A DNA stretch of 64,000 nt from Teratosphaeria epicoccoides (Eukaryota; Ascomycota; Dothideomycetes; Mycosphaerellales; Teratosphaeriaceae): positions 186,001 through 250,000 of the forward strand of contig JADDMT010000005.1 in the NCBI GenBank assembly GCA_021401465.1. The letters run 5' to 3'. Both the position numbers and the translations under genes were made by a program. Below are positions 55,694-64,000 of this stretch, piece by piece. Below the pieces are notes generated by a model, which was not told where the DNA came from, made no database searches, and worked only from the letters and a program-made list of their open reading frames with translations. Each line of letters opens with the position of its first letter. Positions within the stretch are counted from its first letter, which is position 1.

Positions 55694-56365
55694 TCAGGCC
55701 TCAAAGTTCATGCTGGAAAATGGCTCATGGACGTCGCCCACCACACCACCGTCCCTTGCCTCATCGCCGCTCTTGGAGACCGCGCTGAACGATTGCTGAC
55801 ATCCATCCAGAGGCGGCTCTCCAAGACCAGGCTCGTCCGGCGTCTTCGCCTGGTCTACTGATTGAGGGTCGAAGAAACCCTCGGGACTCGTCACTCGATA
55901 TCGCTGCATGAGCCCTTCTAAAAGGACCTTGGTAGCCTTATCCTCGCTTCCAAGTGCCATGATAAGTCGCCCCTAATATTTCACAGACAATTCACCAAAG
56001 GCCTGTCCCGACTCCGTCATGGCTTTCGTCCACATTGCATAGCTAAAACCAGCTCTGCGCGCGAGCTCAGCCTGGAGCGATCCTTCGCCTGCCGGATGCT
56101 CTGTGCCATCGAGATGGACTGACGAGTCCTCTGCAGATTGAGGGGCGCTCGCAGGTCCCAGGGCCGGCGCGTCTGAGTTGTCGTGCAACATGACGATCCC
56201 CACGCTACCTGCGTGAACGTTGAGACCAGTAGGCCTACATCGCATTCGTCGAACATTCGCACACCAGAATGGCTGTTTCAAATCTCCGTCTAGGCCTAGC
56301 TTAAAGGTGTAGGTCGCCTGTTTTTTGTCTTCTTCAATGGCCGCCACCCGACCATAAATAGCCAT
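55694..56365 (-). pseudogene. Hypothetical ORF interrupted by an in-frame TAG
   Basis: From the ATG at 56365 the minus strand reads MAIYGRVAAIEEDKKQATYT and so on for 130 codons to TAG at 55973-55975 (context AAA TAT TAG GGG). The same frame then continues without further stops for about 93 codons: GRLIMALGSEDKATKVLLEG, then LMQRYRVTSPEGFFDPQS. The two halves look like one protein; a Tyr codon to TAG change would explain the break. Alternatives are an unrecognised intron removing the TAG (the available donors and acceptors give very short introns), an assembly error, or two separate small proteins. No domain is recognised. Confidence 0.45.
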
Positions 56366-56912
56366 CAAGAGACCGCCGCTACTTTACGGAACAGTCTCGT
56401 CTTAGAGCTTGACAAAGCGCTTTGAGATGGCACGGCTCAGACCATCACCAGAGGCCGAATCTGCCGGATGTCGAGTGTGATTGCTGACATTTACTCAGAC
56501 TGTGCAGCAGAGAGGGCCCATAATCGAATCAGGCGCCCACTGCGTGAAGTTTTCCTTTTTGAAAATCTCACAAAACCGCAGCAGGTCTTCAGGCTGCATC
56601 GAAGTACGGTCGTCTGAGCTGCGGATTTTGGCTGCAGGTTTTTGGTGCGACGAAAGGCAATATGCTTTGTGAATGTGCGCATCTTTCAGCAGTACCAGAT
56701 CAATACCTCAATGACATACTCCACTCGACGAACGGCGTGGTGGTCTTTCATGGAAACCTACAGTATAATACATTGAGGTGAGGTGAGCACTATGTAAGTC
56801 TCCAAGACTGATCTGATCTATACCCATCCGTCGCCATGCTACGCTAAAAGCGAAATGGTAGAAATGCGCGGAATTTTGTGTCAACGCCGCGTTTGTTGAA
56901 GTTGGCAGACTC
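56366..56912. other. Intergenic
   Basis: About 550 bases upstream of the interrupted ORF and downstream of TIM23. No gene or RNA is supported. Confidence 0.35.
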
Positions 56913-57724
56913 TCAGCCCTCAAACAAAAATTTACGCGTAAGCTGCACAGAAGTTAGCAATATATTTCCCACAGCCTCCGGCTTGAGTTTTCATTATCAG
57001 GAATGCATGGATGCTCAGACCGTCTTCACAAGCTCGAGCTGCGTTTGACAAGCGTGCGATGAATATTTGTACTTACCGCCCAAGCCCCCGCCACGCTGGC
57101 GACAATACCACTCGATATCAACATAGGCTGCACTCCTCTTGTGCACTTGAATACTGCTCCACTGATCGCACCGGCCGCCACGCTGTTGAAGCTGTCATGC
57201 TTTCCTCTGTGATATCCAATGGTGCTGTTGATCCCATTATACATCATTGCGACCACACCCGCGCTGTTTCCAAGAAATGGTCCTCGTCTTGTAATGGCAT
57301 TCAAGGCGCTATTCAGCCTGAGCTTCGGCGGCGCAGTGCTCGGTAACCTGTTCAGACCCTCGGCCAGTCCCCACGCGCCACCTGCTGAGAGCGCCGTAAG
57401 ATATGTAACGCCCGTCCCATAGCAGAGATCATCAGACCAGCCGCGGGAAGGGAGAATGGACTTCGCGCCAGGAAGATCGCTCAGAGCGGAGTCGTCAAGG
57501 CTGAGGTAATCTAGGGTATCTTGATTCAGACCGGCGAGAGGATGTAGCGCGGCAGGATCGAACGCGCCAGGTGTGCTGATGAAGGAGGAAACATCGTCGG
57601 TGGTCGGCGTGTCGAAGGCCTGTCGTATTGTGGTCGTGGGCGCTGTGTCTCGAAATTCTTGTTCATATTGGGACGACTGCTTCTTGCTGCCGCCGGCGCC
57701 AAACAGGCCTAGAAAGCCCGACAT
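56913..57724 (-). CDS. TIM23: Mitochondrial import inner membrane translocase TIM23
   Basis: Two exons, complement(56913..56942, 57077..57724), encode 225 aa. The 134-nt intron has a GTAAGT donor, a GCTAAC branch site and a CAG acceptor. The last exon supplies LTRKFLFEG, the usual short Tim23 tail. The N-terminal intermembrane-space half is hydrophilic (SGFLGLFGAGGSKKQSSQYE). The Tim17/22/23 membrane domain follows with TYLTALSAGGAWGLAEGL, RRGPFLGNSAGVVAMMYNGI, HDSFNSVAAGAISGAVFKCT and SSGIVASVAGAWA. Together with Tim17 it forms the presequence channel of the inner membrane. It is divergent from the TRM732-like gene. Confidence 0.95.
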
Positions 57725-57973
57725 TATGGGGCTGGTGAAGGGCGATCAGATGGCTGGATGCAGTGCACTTAGTGATGATGTCGCCGTCACTGTCGTTACT
57801 GGAAAGATCTTGAATGGCCCAAAGGGGAAGAGCTGCCGGATCTAGCCGGCGAATCCTCGGAGACAAGACCGACACAGTCGAAATTGCAGGAATATTGCGT
57901 TTTGAAAACGACTTGCAGCGCAATGTATGCAGAATAGTATTTGCGGCTGTCAGAGCCAGTATGGCCACCGAAG
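57725..57973. promoter_or_regulatory. Short divergent promoter, TIM23 / TRM732-like
   Basis: Only 249 bases separate the two start codons. The frame of the TRM732-like gene contains a TAG near 57,935, so translation cannot begin further upstream in this frame without a splice. Confidence 0.5.
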
Positions 57974-60900
57974 ATGGCGATAAAGTCGCTTCTTCGGTGC
58001 TTGCCGAAGACCGGCTCAAGCATATGTCAAGAAATGTTCGAACCTTGGTACCAGAACAGGAAGGAGCGGAAAGAAAGACAGGGTAAGGCCTCCGGCATGA
58101 AGCAAGTCGGTATGTGTCTGTTGTTTCGATCACTTCCCCGTCCTGACCTCTTATCCAGCGACCTCGTGCATCTGCTGGACGATGTCTTTGCTACTGCCTC
58201 ATCCCATATCATCACGGCTTCGCACAAAGTAGCAGCATGGAACACGCTATGTGCTTTACTGGAAAGAATCTCGGACTCAGAGGCCGCTCACGTTCGAGAT
58301 ATTCTTTGGACCAAAGGTACATGGAAAGCAGCGTTCGCCCTGTATCTCTCCCAGGCTCATTTTGTCAAACCGAAGTCCTCCCGGCAACTCCTCGTGAGCC
58401 TCACAGCTGTAATGCGAAATGGGCAGGAGAGCCACGCCATCATTGCGGAGGTGACTCAGGACGTCACTCGTTCGTTGGTGCATGGACTTGTCCTTGGGGA
58501 AGACCAAGGCTGCGCAAAGACATGTGCTCAGGCGTTGTCAAGTCTGCTTGGCAAAGACGTTCTACAGCTGCAAGTCGTTCTCGACGCTATGTCTCATGCA
58601 ATAGGCCCATCTTCTCACTCGACAGTGGATAACCTGCTCTTGGTGCTATTCAAATGGATGAGCAGAGCTGATTTTGGTTCCACCATTGCCCAGCTCGTGT
58701 CTGTTATCTTGGATAGCACCCAAGAGCTGGCGGACGAGCCAACACAATCTGATCATGAATCGGCAAGAATACCACCATGGTCCTCTGCACTCAAGGTTGC
58801 TGCCCGGGCGGGTTTTGTTGACCTGCCAAGCTTACGCGTGCACCTGCTGCCAGTGCTGTTCAGACGCAGTGCATCTGACTACATCTCATTCTTACATGAT
58901 CTTGGTATCGAGCGGCTGACGCGACATTGTCCTCCGGCGCCCACTCCGACGTGGAATTCGGTCGATACTGAGCTGCTATATGCTTCACTGCAGACGGGCA
59001 AAGATCTAGACTTCTTGCGAGAGACCGAGAACAAACAACTGAGCCAAGAAAATGGTATCGTCTACGTCCCGATCCACTGGGTTGGCCATCTACTGCAGGA
59101 AGCCTCATCACGTGCCCGCTCAACCGGCTTTGCTCTGCTCATTACTTCTCAGTCAACGACTAGACCATTCTCTCGTGCAACACTTGGGCTCATCAGGCGA
59201 AATCTAGGTCACCTCTTTGCTGACGTCGACGCAGACTTCCGTAGCGAAGTTTCTGGCTGCGTGCAGAGATTAGTGGATCGCATGCGAGCTGTCGTTGCAG
59301 CTCTCGCCAGACATTCATCGCGGACTCGCGACGGCCCAGCTTTGCCGCCACTCGCAGTGATCAACTACCACAAGGATTTCTTAAGATGGCTTACGCGCTT
59401 CACAATCAGGGAACTCAGGCCTGCAGCGAGCTATCAGCGCCATATTTCTGCGCTGAAGTGCTTGTCTATTCTCTTCAAGTCTGGACTCGATCCAGGGATA
59501 CAACCTCAACATCTGTCAAAGTCAGCCAGAAAAGAGACTTGCTGGCCCTTCGATTTGCATATTTTCACAGAAGAGTCATGTCGAAGCTTACTCGACCTCC
59601 TCATTGACCCTTTCGATGATGTCAGACAGATAGCAGCTTCCATTTTGACCATCGGTCCAGCGTCGATCATCAATAGCTGGCCTTCGTTGCAACAAGCTGT
59701 GGCGCGAGCTGAAGGTGCCATGTTGCTAACTGGTCGAGCGGATCAGGCAGACGGAGTCGCCCACGGATACAGCTTGGTTCACGCCGCTTCCCAACAAAAA
59801 GACCGCGCCGACATGGTGCAATTAGATCTTTGCAACAAGGTGAGATTGGCGCTCATTGCCGCCAAAGCCGATCTGCAAAAAGCGGTGCAGAGATATCCCC
59901 TGCATGGCTTGCTCACCAGCATTCGATACATTCTTATCAAGGGAGACGAAAATCAGCATGTGAGAGACCTAAATTGCTTGATACCACTGCTCCAAGATGT
60001 CTGGAATGTGGTCAAGCCAATCTTGTGCAGCGATGCTCCTGAAGGGTATCTGCCTGAGAGCTTTGAAGATGTCACCGAAGTCTCCACAAAAGACACTCTC
60101 AGTTATTGTTGGAGAGCACTCAAGGAAGCCAGCCTGTTGATGGGTGTACTCGTCTCTGCAGCAGACACTAAAGCAGAAAACGGCGGCTGGGTTCTCTGTG
60201 AGCTAAGCTTTGCCCAGTTAGCGGAGCTACGACATCGCGGCGCGTTTTCTACAGTTGCTCAAACGTGGATTGCTTGCTGCTTGAAACACTGGTCAAAGGT
60301 TAGATTGCGCAATTGGTATCGTCAGTCGTTGCTCATCCTGCGCAACAAAACAAGAATCAACACCAGACGTTCAGCTGGTCTACCATTGCTTCTTTGCGGT
60401 ATCTTAGTAGCCGATCAATCTGGGGAAATCATGCAGCAGGCCTTTGCTGATATGGAAGAGATCATCAGGGAGCCAGTTGACCCAGCTTTTGCACAAGAAG
60501 GCAGTCTGCCGCAGGTCCATGCAATGAATTGCTGCAAAGATATACTGAAAACCAGCAGGCTTGGAGAGCAGTCGGAGAGGCATGTCCCATCAGCCCTTCA
60601 GCTGGCTGCTGATGCGCTTCAGTCGGACGCATGGGCAGTACGTAATTGTGGGTTAATGCTTTTTCGAGCTGTAATTGATCGCTTGTTGGGAACAAGTGAT
60701 GCCCATCTTGAGGACGGAAAATACATTCACAGAAAGCTTTCAGCCGAGCAGTATCCGCAGCTTCTGGATATAGTGCTTGCTCTACTTTCGACCCCGTCCG
60801 GCGACTCCTTGACCTCACAGCAGACGCGGCAAGAAGGCGTCTTCCCAGCGCTTCAGCTTCTACAGCGGTTGGACGTGTCTGACGAACAACTGCAAGACGT

Positions 60901-62734
60901 AAAGCAGTCTGTCAAGGCGATCATGAAGAGTACATCTTGGCATATTCGCGACAGAGCTGCAAGAACATATGCTTCTTTCATCTCGGAGAAAGACGTCGTC
61001 GCTGAATTGCGACGCCTACTCGACACGACTACATGCGACCAGAATGCTCTTCATGGGTCACTGCTGGCGGCGAAATACGTTCTGCAAACATTTAGCTCAA
61101 GTCGAGGGGCTGACGATTTCCGGAATGGTTGGGCCCCAATTGGGACTTCGGTCATGAGTCTTCTCGAAGCTCCACATCTGTACGCTGGAAACGCATGCCC
61201 AGTCACGCGCGCTGCATACCTTGACCTACATGCCGTCGCGATCAGACTCAATATCGGTTCGCGTCCCAAGCGATGTGAGCATTCTATCAGCCCATTTGAT
61301 AAAGGGGCATGCAGTTCAGTGACGGGCACTTGCAACGAGATGTTGACAACCGTCGCGTACGGGCAGAAAATCCGATCTGGTGCTGGTGCGATTCTACTTG
61401 CGCCACTAGCCAAGCTCCTTGCCGCACAGCTCTTCTGCCTGGACGGAAATGAACAGTTTGATGTCAAACTGATAATTTCTTGTCTGGCACAATTGGTGAA
61501 GCGTGACATTGATGCCGCTGCGTCATTCTTTGAATTGGCTTCAGACCTTGTCATGAAGAATGCGATAGAGGGGTGCGACCGTACCAGAGGACTGGAAGCG
61601 ACTGTCGAGGCAGCGTCTGCTGTGCTCAATGATCCGGGCGTGGATACTGGAGTAATGTGCGCTGCACAAGACTTGCTCATTACGGCTTGCACGGTGTCAC
61701 GGCAGCACAATCTTCAACTGGATGCTCTGTCGACTCTGGCGCAAGCGATACTTGGCCATCAAAGTATGATGAGTTTCACTGGCAATCAACGCTCTGCCGA
61801 TCAGGCACTCGTACTGCACGGTGCTCTACTTGAAACCCACAAGCAACTCAAGTATGCGTATCCGCTCTTGAAGCAGTGGGCGGAACATTGCTACAATGCC
61901 ATTGCAGGTGTTGGCCTCCACACGAGAGAAGCAGCTGCGCATGCGCTAAGTGAGACGACCATCTGGCAGAACCTCACGGAGCGTGCTCTGGCGCGTACTT
62001 TCCTGCGATTGTGCTTCGCGATCTATGATCTGCTCAACGATGATGACGAGGACATACGACAGCTGGCTTCACATGCGTCAACCAACATACTTCGCACGGC
62101 TGGCCAGGGGCTGGACGAGGACCTGGTTGCCCTTGTCATGAGCTCGAGACTGTTGACGTTCATGCTGAGAAGGTGGCACAATGACCCAGAATTCGTTGAA
62201 GGCGCCTTCATTCGAGCATTTGGCTTGACTGACACCACTGCTATTGACGCAAAAGCAGACCTAGACACCCGGGCCCATGCAGGTACAGCGCTGTTTGCGG
62301 AGGAGAAGCAAAACCTGTACATTGACGAAGCACGGGAAGTGCGGGTATGGTCGCAAGTTCTGTCACACATAGCTTTCGGCGACGTCGTCTCAACCTTTCG
62401 ACATCGTTTAGCGATCTGGGTGCTCGAGACTATGGAAGCCCTGTTGGACAAAGCGAAATACTCACGGGACGGACCTCTGGGCTGGTCCACGGACTCAGAG
62501 ATATTTGTGCTGGGCTTGAGGACTATCTTCGGCGCGGAGGTCCTACTTCGCTGGGCGCGGGATGGTGCGCGCATACATGTCCGACCGTCAAGTTTGAGGA
62601 GAAAGCTGCACGAGCTGGCCACTATTCATCAAATCAACGTTACTTGGCAGACGGAGAGTGAGAGGGTCATTGCTGAGTCAGTTCTGCACAATGTGCGAAT
62701 GCTTCATTCAAGTGTGCTCGAGTACTCGTGTTGA
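57974..62734 (+). CDS. TRM732: TRM732/THADA-like tRNA 2'-O-methylation factor
   Basis: An intronless frame of 1586 aa runs from the first ATG in frame (MAIKSLLRCLPKTGSSICQE). A non-ATG extension is open to 57941. The protein is an all-helical HEAT-like repeat protein. The DUF2428 core lies near residues 700-810 with SYCWRALKEASLLMGVLVSA, RHRGAFSTVAQTWIACC and NTRRSAGLPLLLCGIL. In yeast, Trm732 binds the methyltransferase Trm7 and directs 2'-O-methylation of position 32 of certain tRNAs. The mammalian counterpart is THADA. The length is close to the family's 1400-1900 aa. A short 5' exon could exist and cannot be excluded. Confidence 0.88.
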   Translation: MAIKSLLRCLPKTGSSICQEMFEPWYQNRKERKERQGKASGMKQVGMCLLFRSLPRPDLLSSDLVHLLDDVFATASSHIITASHKVAAWNTLCALLERISDSEAAHVRDILWTKGTWKAAFALYLSQAHFVKPKSSRQLLVSLTAVMRNGQESHAIIAEVTQDVTRSLVHGLVLGEDQGCAKTCAQALSSLLGKDVLQLQVVLDAMSHAIGPSSHSTVDNLLLVLFKWMSRADFGSTIAQLVSVILDSTQELADEPTQSDHESARIPPWSSALKVAARAGFVDLPSLRVHLLPVLFRRSASDYISFLHDLGIERLTRHCPPAPTPTWNSVDTELLYASLQTGKDLDFLRETENKQLSQENGIVYVPIHWVGHLLQEASSRARSTGFALLITSQSTTRPFSRATLGLIRRNLGHLFADVDADFRSEVSGCVQRLVDRMRAVVAALARHSSRTRDGPALPPLAVINYHKDFLRWLTRFTIRELRPAASYQRHISALKCLSILFKSGLDPGIQPQHLSKSARKETCWPFDLHIFTEESCRSLLDLLIDPFDDVRQIAASILTIGPASIINSWPSLQQAVARAEGAMLLTGRADQADGVAHGYSLVHAASQQKDRADMVQLDLCNKVRLALIAAKADLQKAVQRYPLHGLLTSIRYILIKGDENQHVRDLNCLIPLLQDVWNVVKPILCSDAPEGYLPESFEDVTEVSTKDTLSYCWRALKEASLLMGVLVSAADTKAENGGWVLCELSFAQLAELRHRGAFSTVAQTWIACCLKHWSKVRLRNWYRQSLLILRNKTRINTRRSAGLPLLLCGILVADQSGEIMQQAFADMEEIIREPVDPAFAQEGSLPQVHAMNCCKDILKTSRLGEQSERHVPSALQLAADALQSDAWAVRNCGLMLFRAVIDRLLGTSDAHLEDGKYIHRKLSAEQYPQLLDIVLALLSTPSGDSLTSQQTRQEGVFPALQLLQRLDVSDEQLQDVKQSVKAIMKSTSWHIRDRAARTYASFISEKDVVAELRRLLDTTTCDQNALHGSLLAAKYVLQTFSSSRGADDFRNGWAPIGTSVMSLLEAPHLYAGNACPVTRAAYLDLHAVAIRLNIGSRPKRCEHSISPFDKGACSSVTGTCNEMLTTVAYGQKIRSGAGAILLAPLAKLLAAQLFCLDGNEQFDVKLIISCLAQLVKRDIDAAASFFELASDLVMKNAIEGCDRTRGLEATVEAASAVLNDPGVDTGVMCAAQDLLITACTVSRQHNLQLDALSTLAQAILGHQSMMSFTGNQRSADQALVLHGALLETHKQLKYAYPLLKQWAEHCYNAIAGVGLHTREAAAHALSETTIWQNLTERALARTFLRLCFAIYDLLNDDDEDIRQLASHASTNILRTAGQGLDEDLVALVMSSRLLTFMLRRWHNDPEFVEGAFIRAFGLTDTTAIDAKADLDTRAHAGTALFAEEKQNLYIDEAREVRVWSQVLSHIAFGDVVSTFRHRLAIWVLETMEALLDKAKYSRDGPLGWSTDSEIFVLGLRTIFGAEVLLRWARDGARIHVRPSSLRRKLHELATIHQINVTWQTESERVIAESVLHNVRMLHSSVLEYSC

Positions 62735-62872
62735 AGAAGAAAAGAGCTGGGGTATACTATACATCATAAAACGTTCTTCGACTGGCTTTGCTGACTTTTC
62801 CAGAGAGCTTCATCCCCTTGCCAGCGACATCGACTGCGCCCCTGTCCCGCGTGTGCCACCACGTTGCCAACT

Positions 62873-64000
62873 TCAGCACTTTGACAACATCTCCCGCATC
62901 GTGCTCCCGTAGACCATGTTTGCGTCCTGCAACGAGACACCGAATTGCAGGAGGCGGTACCTGCGGTACTTGAGCCCCTCAAGCTTGCGAGCCACGGCCG
63001 CAGCCTCTTCAGCACGCTGCTTGACCTCGACTTTAGCGGCGATGGCCTCATCAGAAATATCCTCACGGCCTACAGATATCACCGACGCCCGCCCACGGAT
63101 CTCCTCAGCACGCTGCCTGGCTTGCCTCTTGGTCGCAGCAGTCCTTACGGAAGCTTTCTCCATGTCAACGCCATTCGAGAGCTTAGGAGAGACTTGTTCA
63201 TCATCCCGCACCGCGTCTGTCTGCGTACCAACGTGCCTCCTGATCAAAACGCCGCGCATCCCTGTCGAGCTCCCTGAGTGGACCTTCTTAATGCCCGCGA
63301 CCTGCAGCTGCTTCTGTCTCTTCAGCTCTGCATCAAACATCGCAGCGACTTCCTGATCCTGGTATATGACATCCTCGAGGGCCTCGTTGTTCGCCTCGGA
63401 GATCCTGTCGCCAACGTAATAATACGTCAACGACTGGACTGCGGCCTTGACTAGACCGTGCTCGAGAGGCAGCACATTGACAATATTCTCGAGCTCATGA
63501 TGGAAGATCGGCTTGTTCATCATGACTGTGTGGATCTCGGCTCTGAGCGGCTCCATCTTAACTGTAAGCTGGAGGATCTCGCCAGTGATGTAGACGTTGA
63601 TGGAATGGCGGAGGTTCGTCTTCATGTTCTTGGTGTGAAGGACCGGTGCTTTGTCGTCTTCTGCATGCTCGATCAGCCAGTTCAGAAGCCACTCGACCGC
63701 CTCGTTGGTAGGTTCTCGCTTGCCGCCGGATTTGGGCATGATGATTGTGAGCGCGGGCTCATCGGGATCGTACGTGCTGCTGTCCGTGGGTGTAAAAGCT
63801 TGTGCGAAGACACTGAAGCGTCGGAACTTCTTCATGTTGATGCCGGCCATGATGAGAGTGGTGCCATCGGGGCGATAGAGGTCGACTTTACGGCGATGCT
63901 GCTTCCTCCAGACATTGGTCTGCCTGTTGGTCCTTGCTGGGGAAGTGAGAGACTTGTCAGACTCGGTCTTGCTCTGCGAGCGATTGCGCTTCGATGTCAC
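62873..64000 (-). CDS. Hypothetical protein, 3' part (start off the right edge)
   Basis: The frame is open to the right edge of the window without an ATG there, so the start lies outside. The visible 375 codons read KRNRSQSKTESDKSLTSPAR (basic and Ser-rich), then an ordered middle (KKFRRFSVFAQAFTPTDSST, EAVEWLLNWLIEHAEDDKAP, HSINVYITGEILQLTVKMEP, ENIVNVLPLEHGLVKAAVQS). A long charged helix with AATKRQARQRAEEIRGRAS and KVEVKQRAEEAAAVARKLEG forms the C-terminus. Coiled coil is likely near the end. It is tail-to-tail with the TRM732-like gene at only about 140 bases. The family is not recognised. Confidence 0.7.
   Translation of the reverse strand: MTSKRNRSQSKTESDKSLTSPARTNRQTNVWRKQHRRKVDLYRPDGTTLIMAGINMKKFRRFSVFAQAFTPTDSSTYDPDEPALTIIMPKSGGKREPTNEAVEWLLNWLIEHAEDDKAPVLHTKNMKTNLRHSINVYITGEILQLTVKMEPLRAEIHTVMMNKPIFHHELENIVNVLPLEHGLVKAAVQSLTYYYVGDRISEANNEALEDVIYQDQEVAAMFDAELKRQKQLQVAGIKKVHSGSSTGMRGVLIRRHVGTQTDAVRDDEQVSPKLSNGVDMEKASVRTAATKRQARQRAEEIRGRASVISVGREDISDEAIAAKVEVKQRAEEAAAVARKLEGLKYRRYRLLQFGVSLQDANMVYGSTMREMLSKC

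Overview
The window looks like a chromosomal segment of a filamentous ascomycete (Pezizomycotina, most likely Dothideomycetes). The evidence is short spliceosomal introns (mostly about 45-90 nt, GT..AG, with branch sites such as CTAAC/CTGAC), the calmodulin gene architecture, and fungal-type proteins (ECM14, TLG2, CDC4-like F-box/WD40, TRM732-like, Ku70, asco-laccase). All identifications come from reading motifs by eye; no database was searched.

Left third (1-20 kb): the 5' part of an acidic, disordered hypothetical protein on the minus strand; ECM14 pseudo-carboxypeptidase (+); calmodulin (-) divergent from the TLG2 t-SNARE (+); acetate kinase (-) divergent from COP9 signalosome subunit 6 (+); a Cys/His-rich hypothetical (-); a long disordered hypothetical (-); then about 3.4 kb with little coding content apart from one candidate cysteine-rich small protein. 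A four-exon NAD-dependent epimerase-like gene follows at 18.5 kb.

Middle (20-46 kb): an eleven-exon MFS sugar transporter; a relic of the N-terminal domain of a 2-oxoglutarate/Fe(II) dioxygenase; a gene fusing a complete glutathione S-transferase to a CmcJ/AsaB-type oxygenase domain (the most unusual gene here); SRP72; a seven-transmembrane GPCR-like protein; an unrecognised four-exon gene; the mitochondrial phosphate carrier; a cytochrome P450; the CDC4-like F-box/WD40 protein; Ku70; and a second MFS transporter.

Right third (46-64 kb): a decayed GMC oxidoreductase pseudogene carrying a 17-bp tandem repeat lies next to an intact six-exon asco-laccase. Then come a transcription-factor-like protein without a zinc cluster, a conserved three-exon hypothetical, an ORF broken by an in-frame TAG, TIM23 divergent from a TRM732/THADA-like gene, and the 3' part of another hypothetical that runs off the right edge.

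Most genes are unrelated housekeeping functions (secretion and SRP targeting, vesicle fusion, mitochondrial import and phosphate transport, ubiquitin and COP9 regulation, NHEJ repair, tRNA modification). The accessory character is concentrated at 18.5-26 kb (epimerase, sugar transporter, dioxygenase relic, GST fusion) and 46-50 kb (laccase and GMC relic). I saw no tRNA or rRNA gene, CRISPR array or intact transposon.
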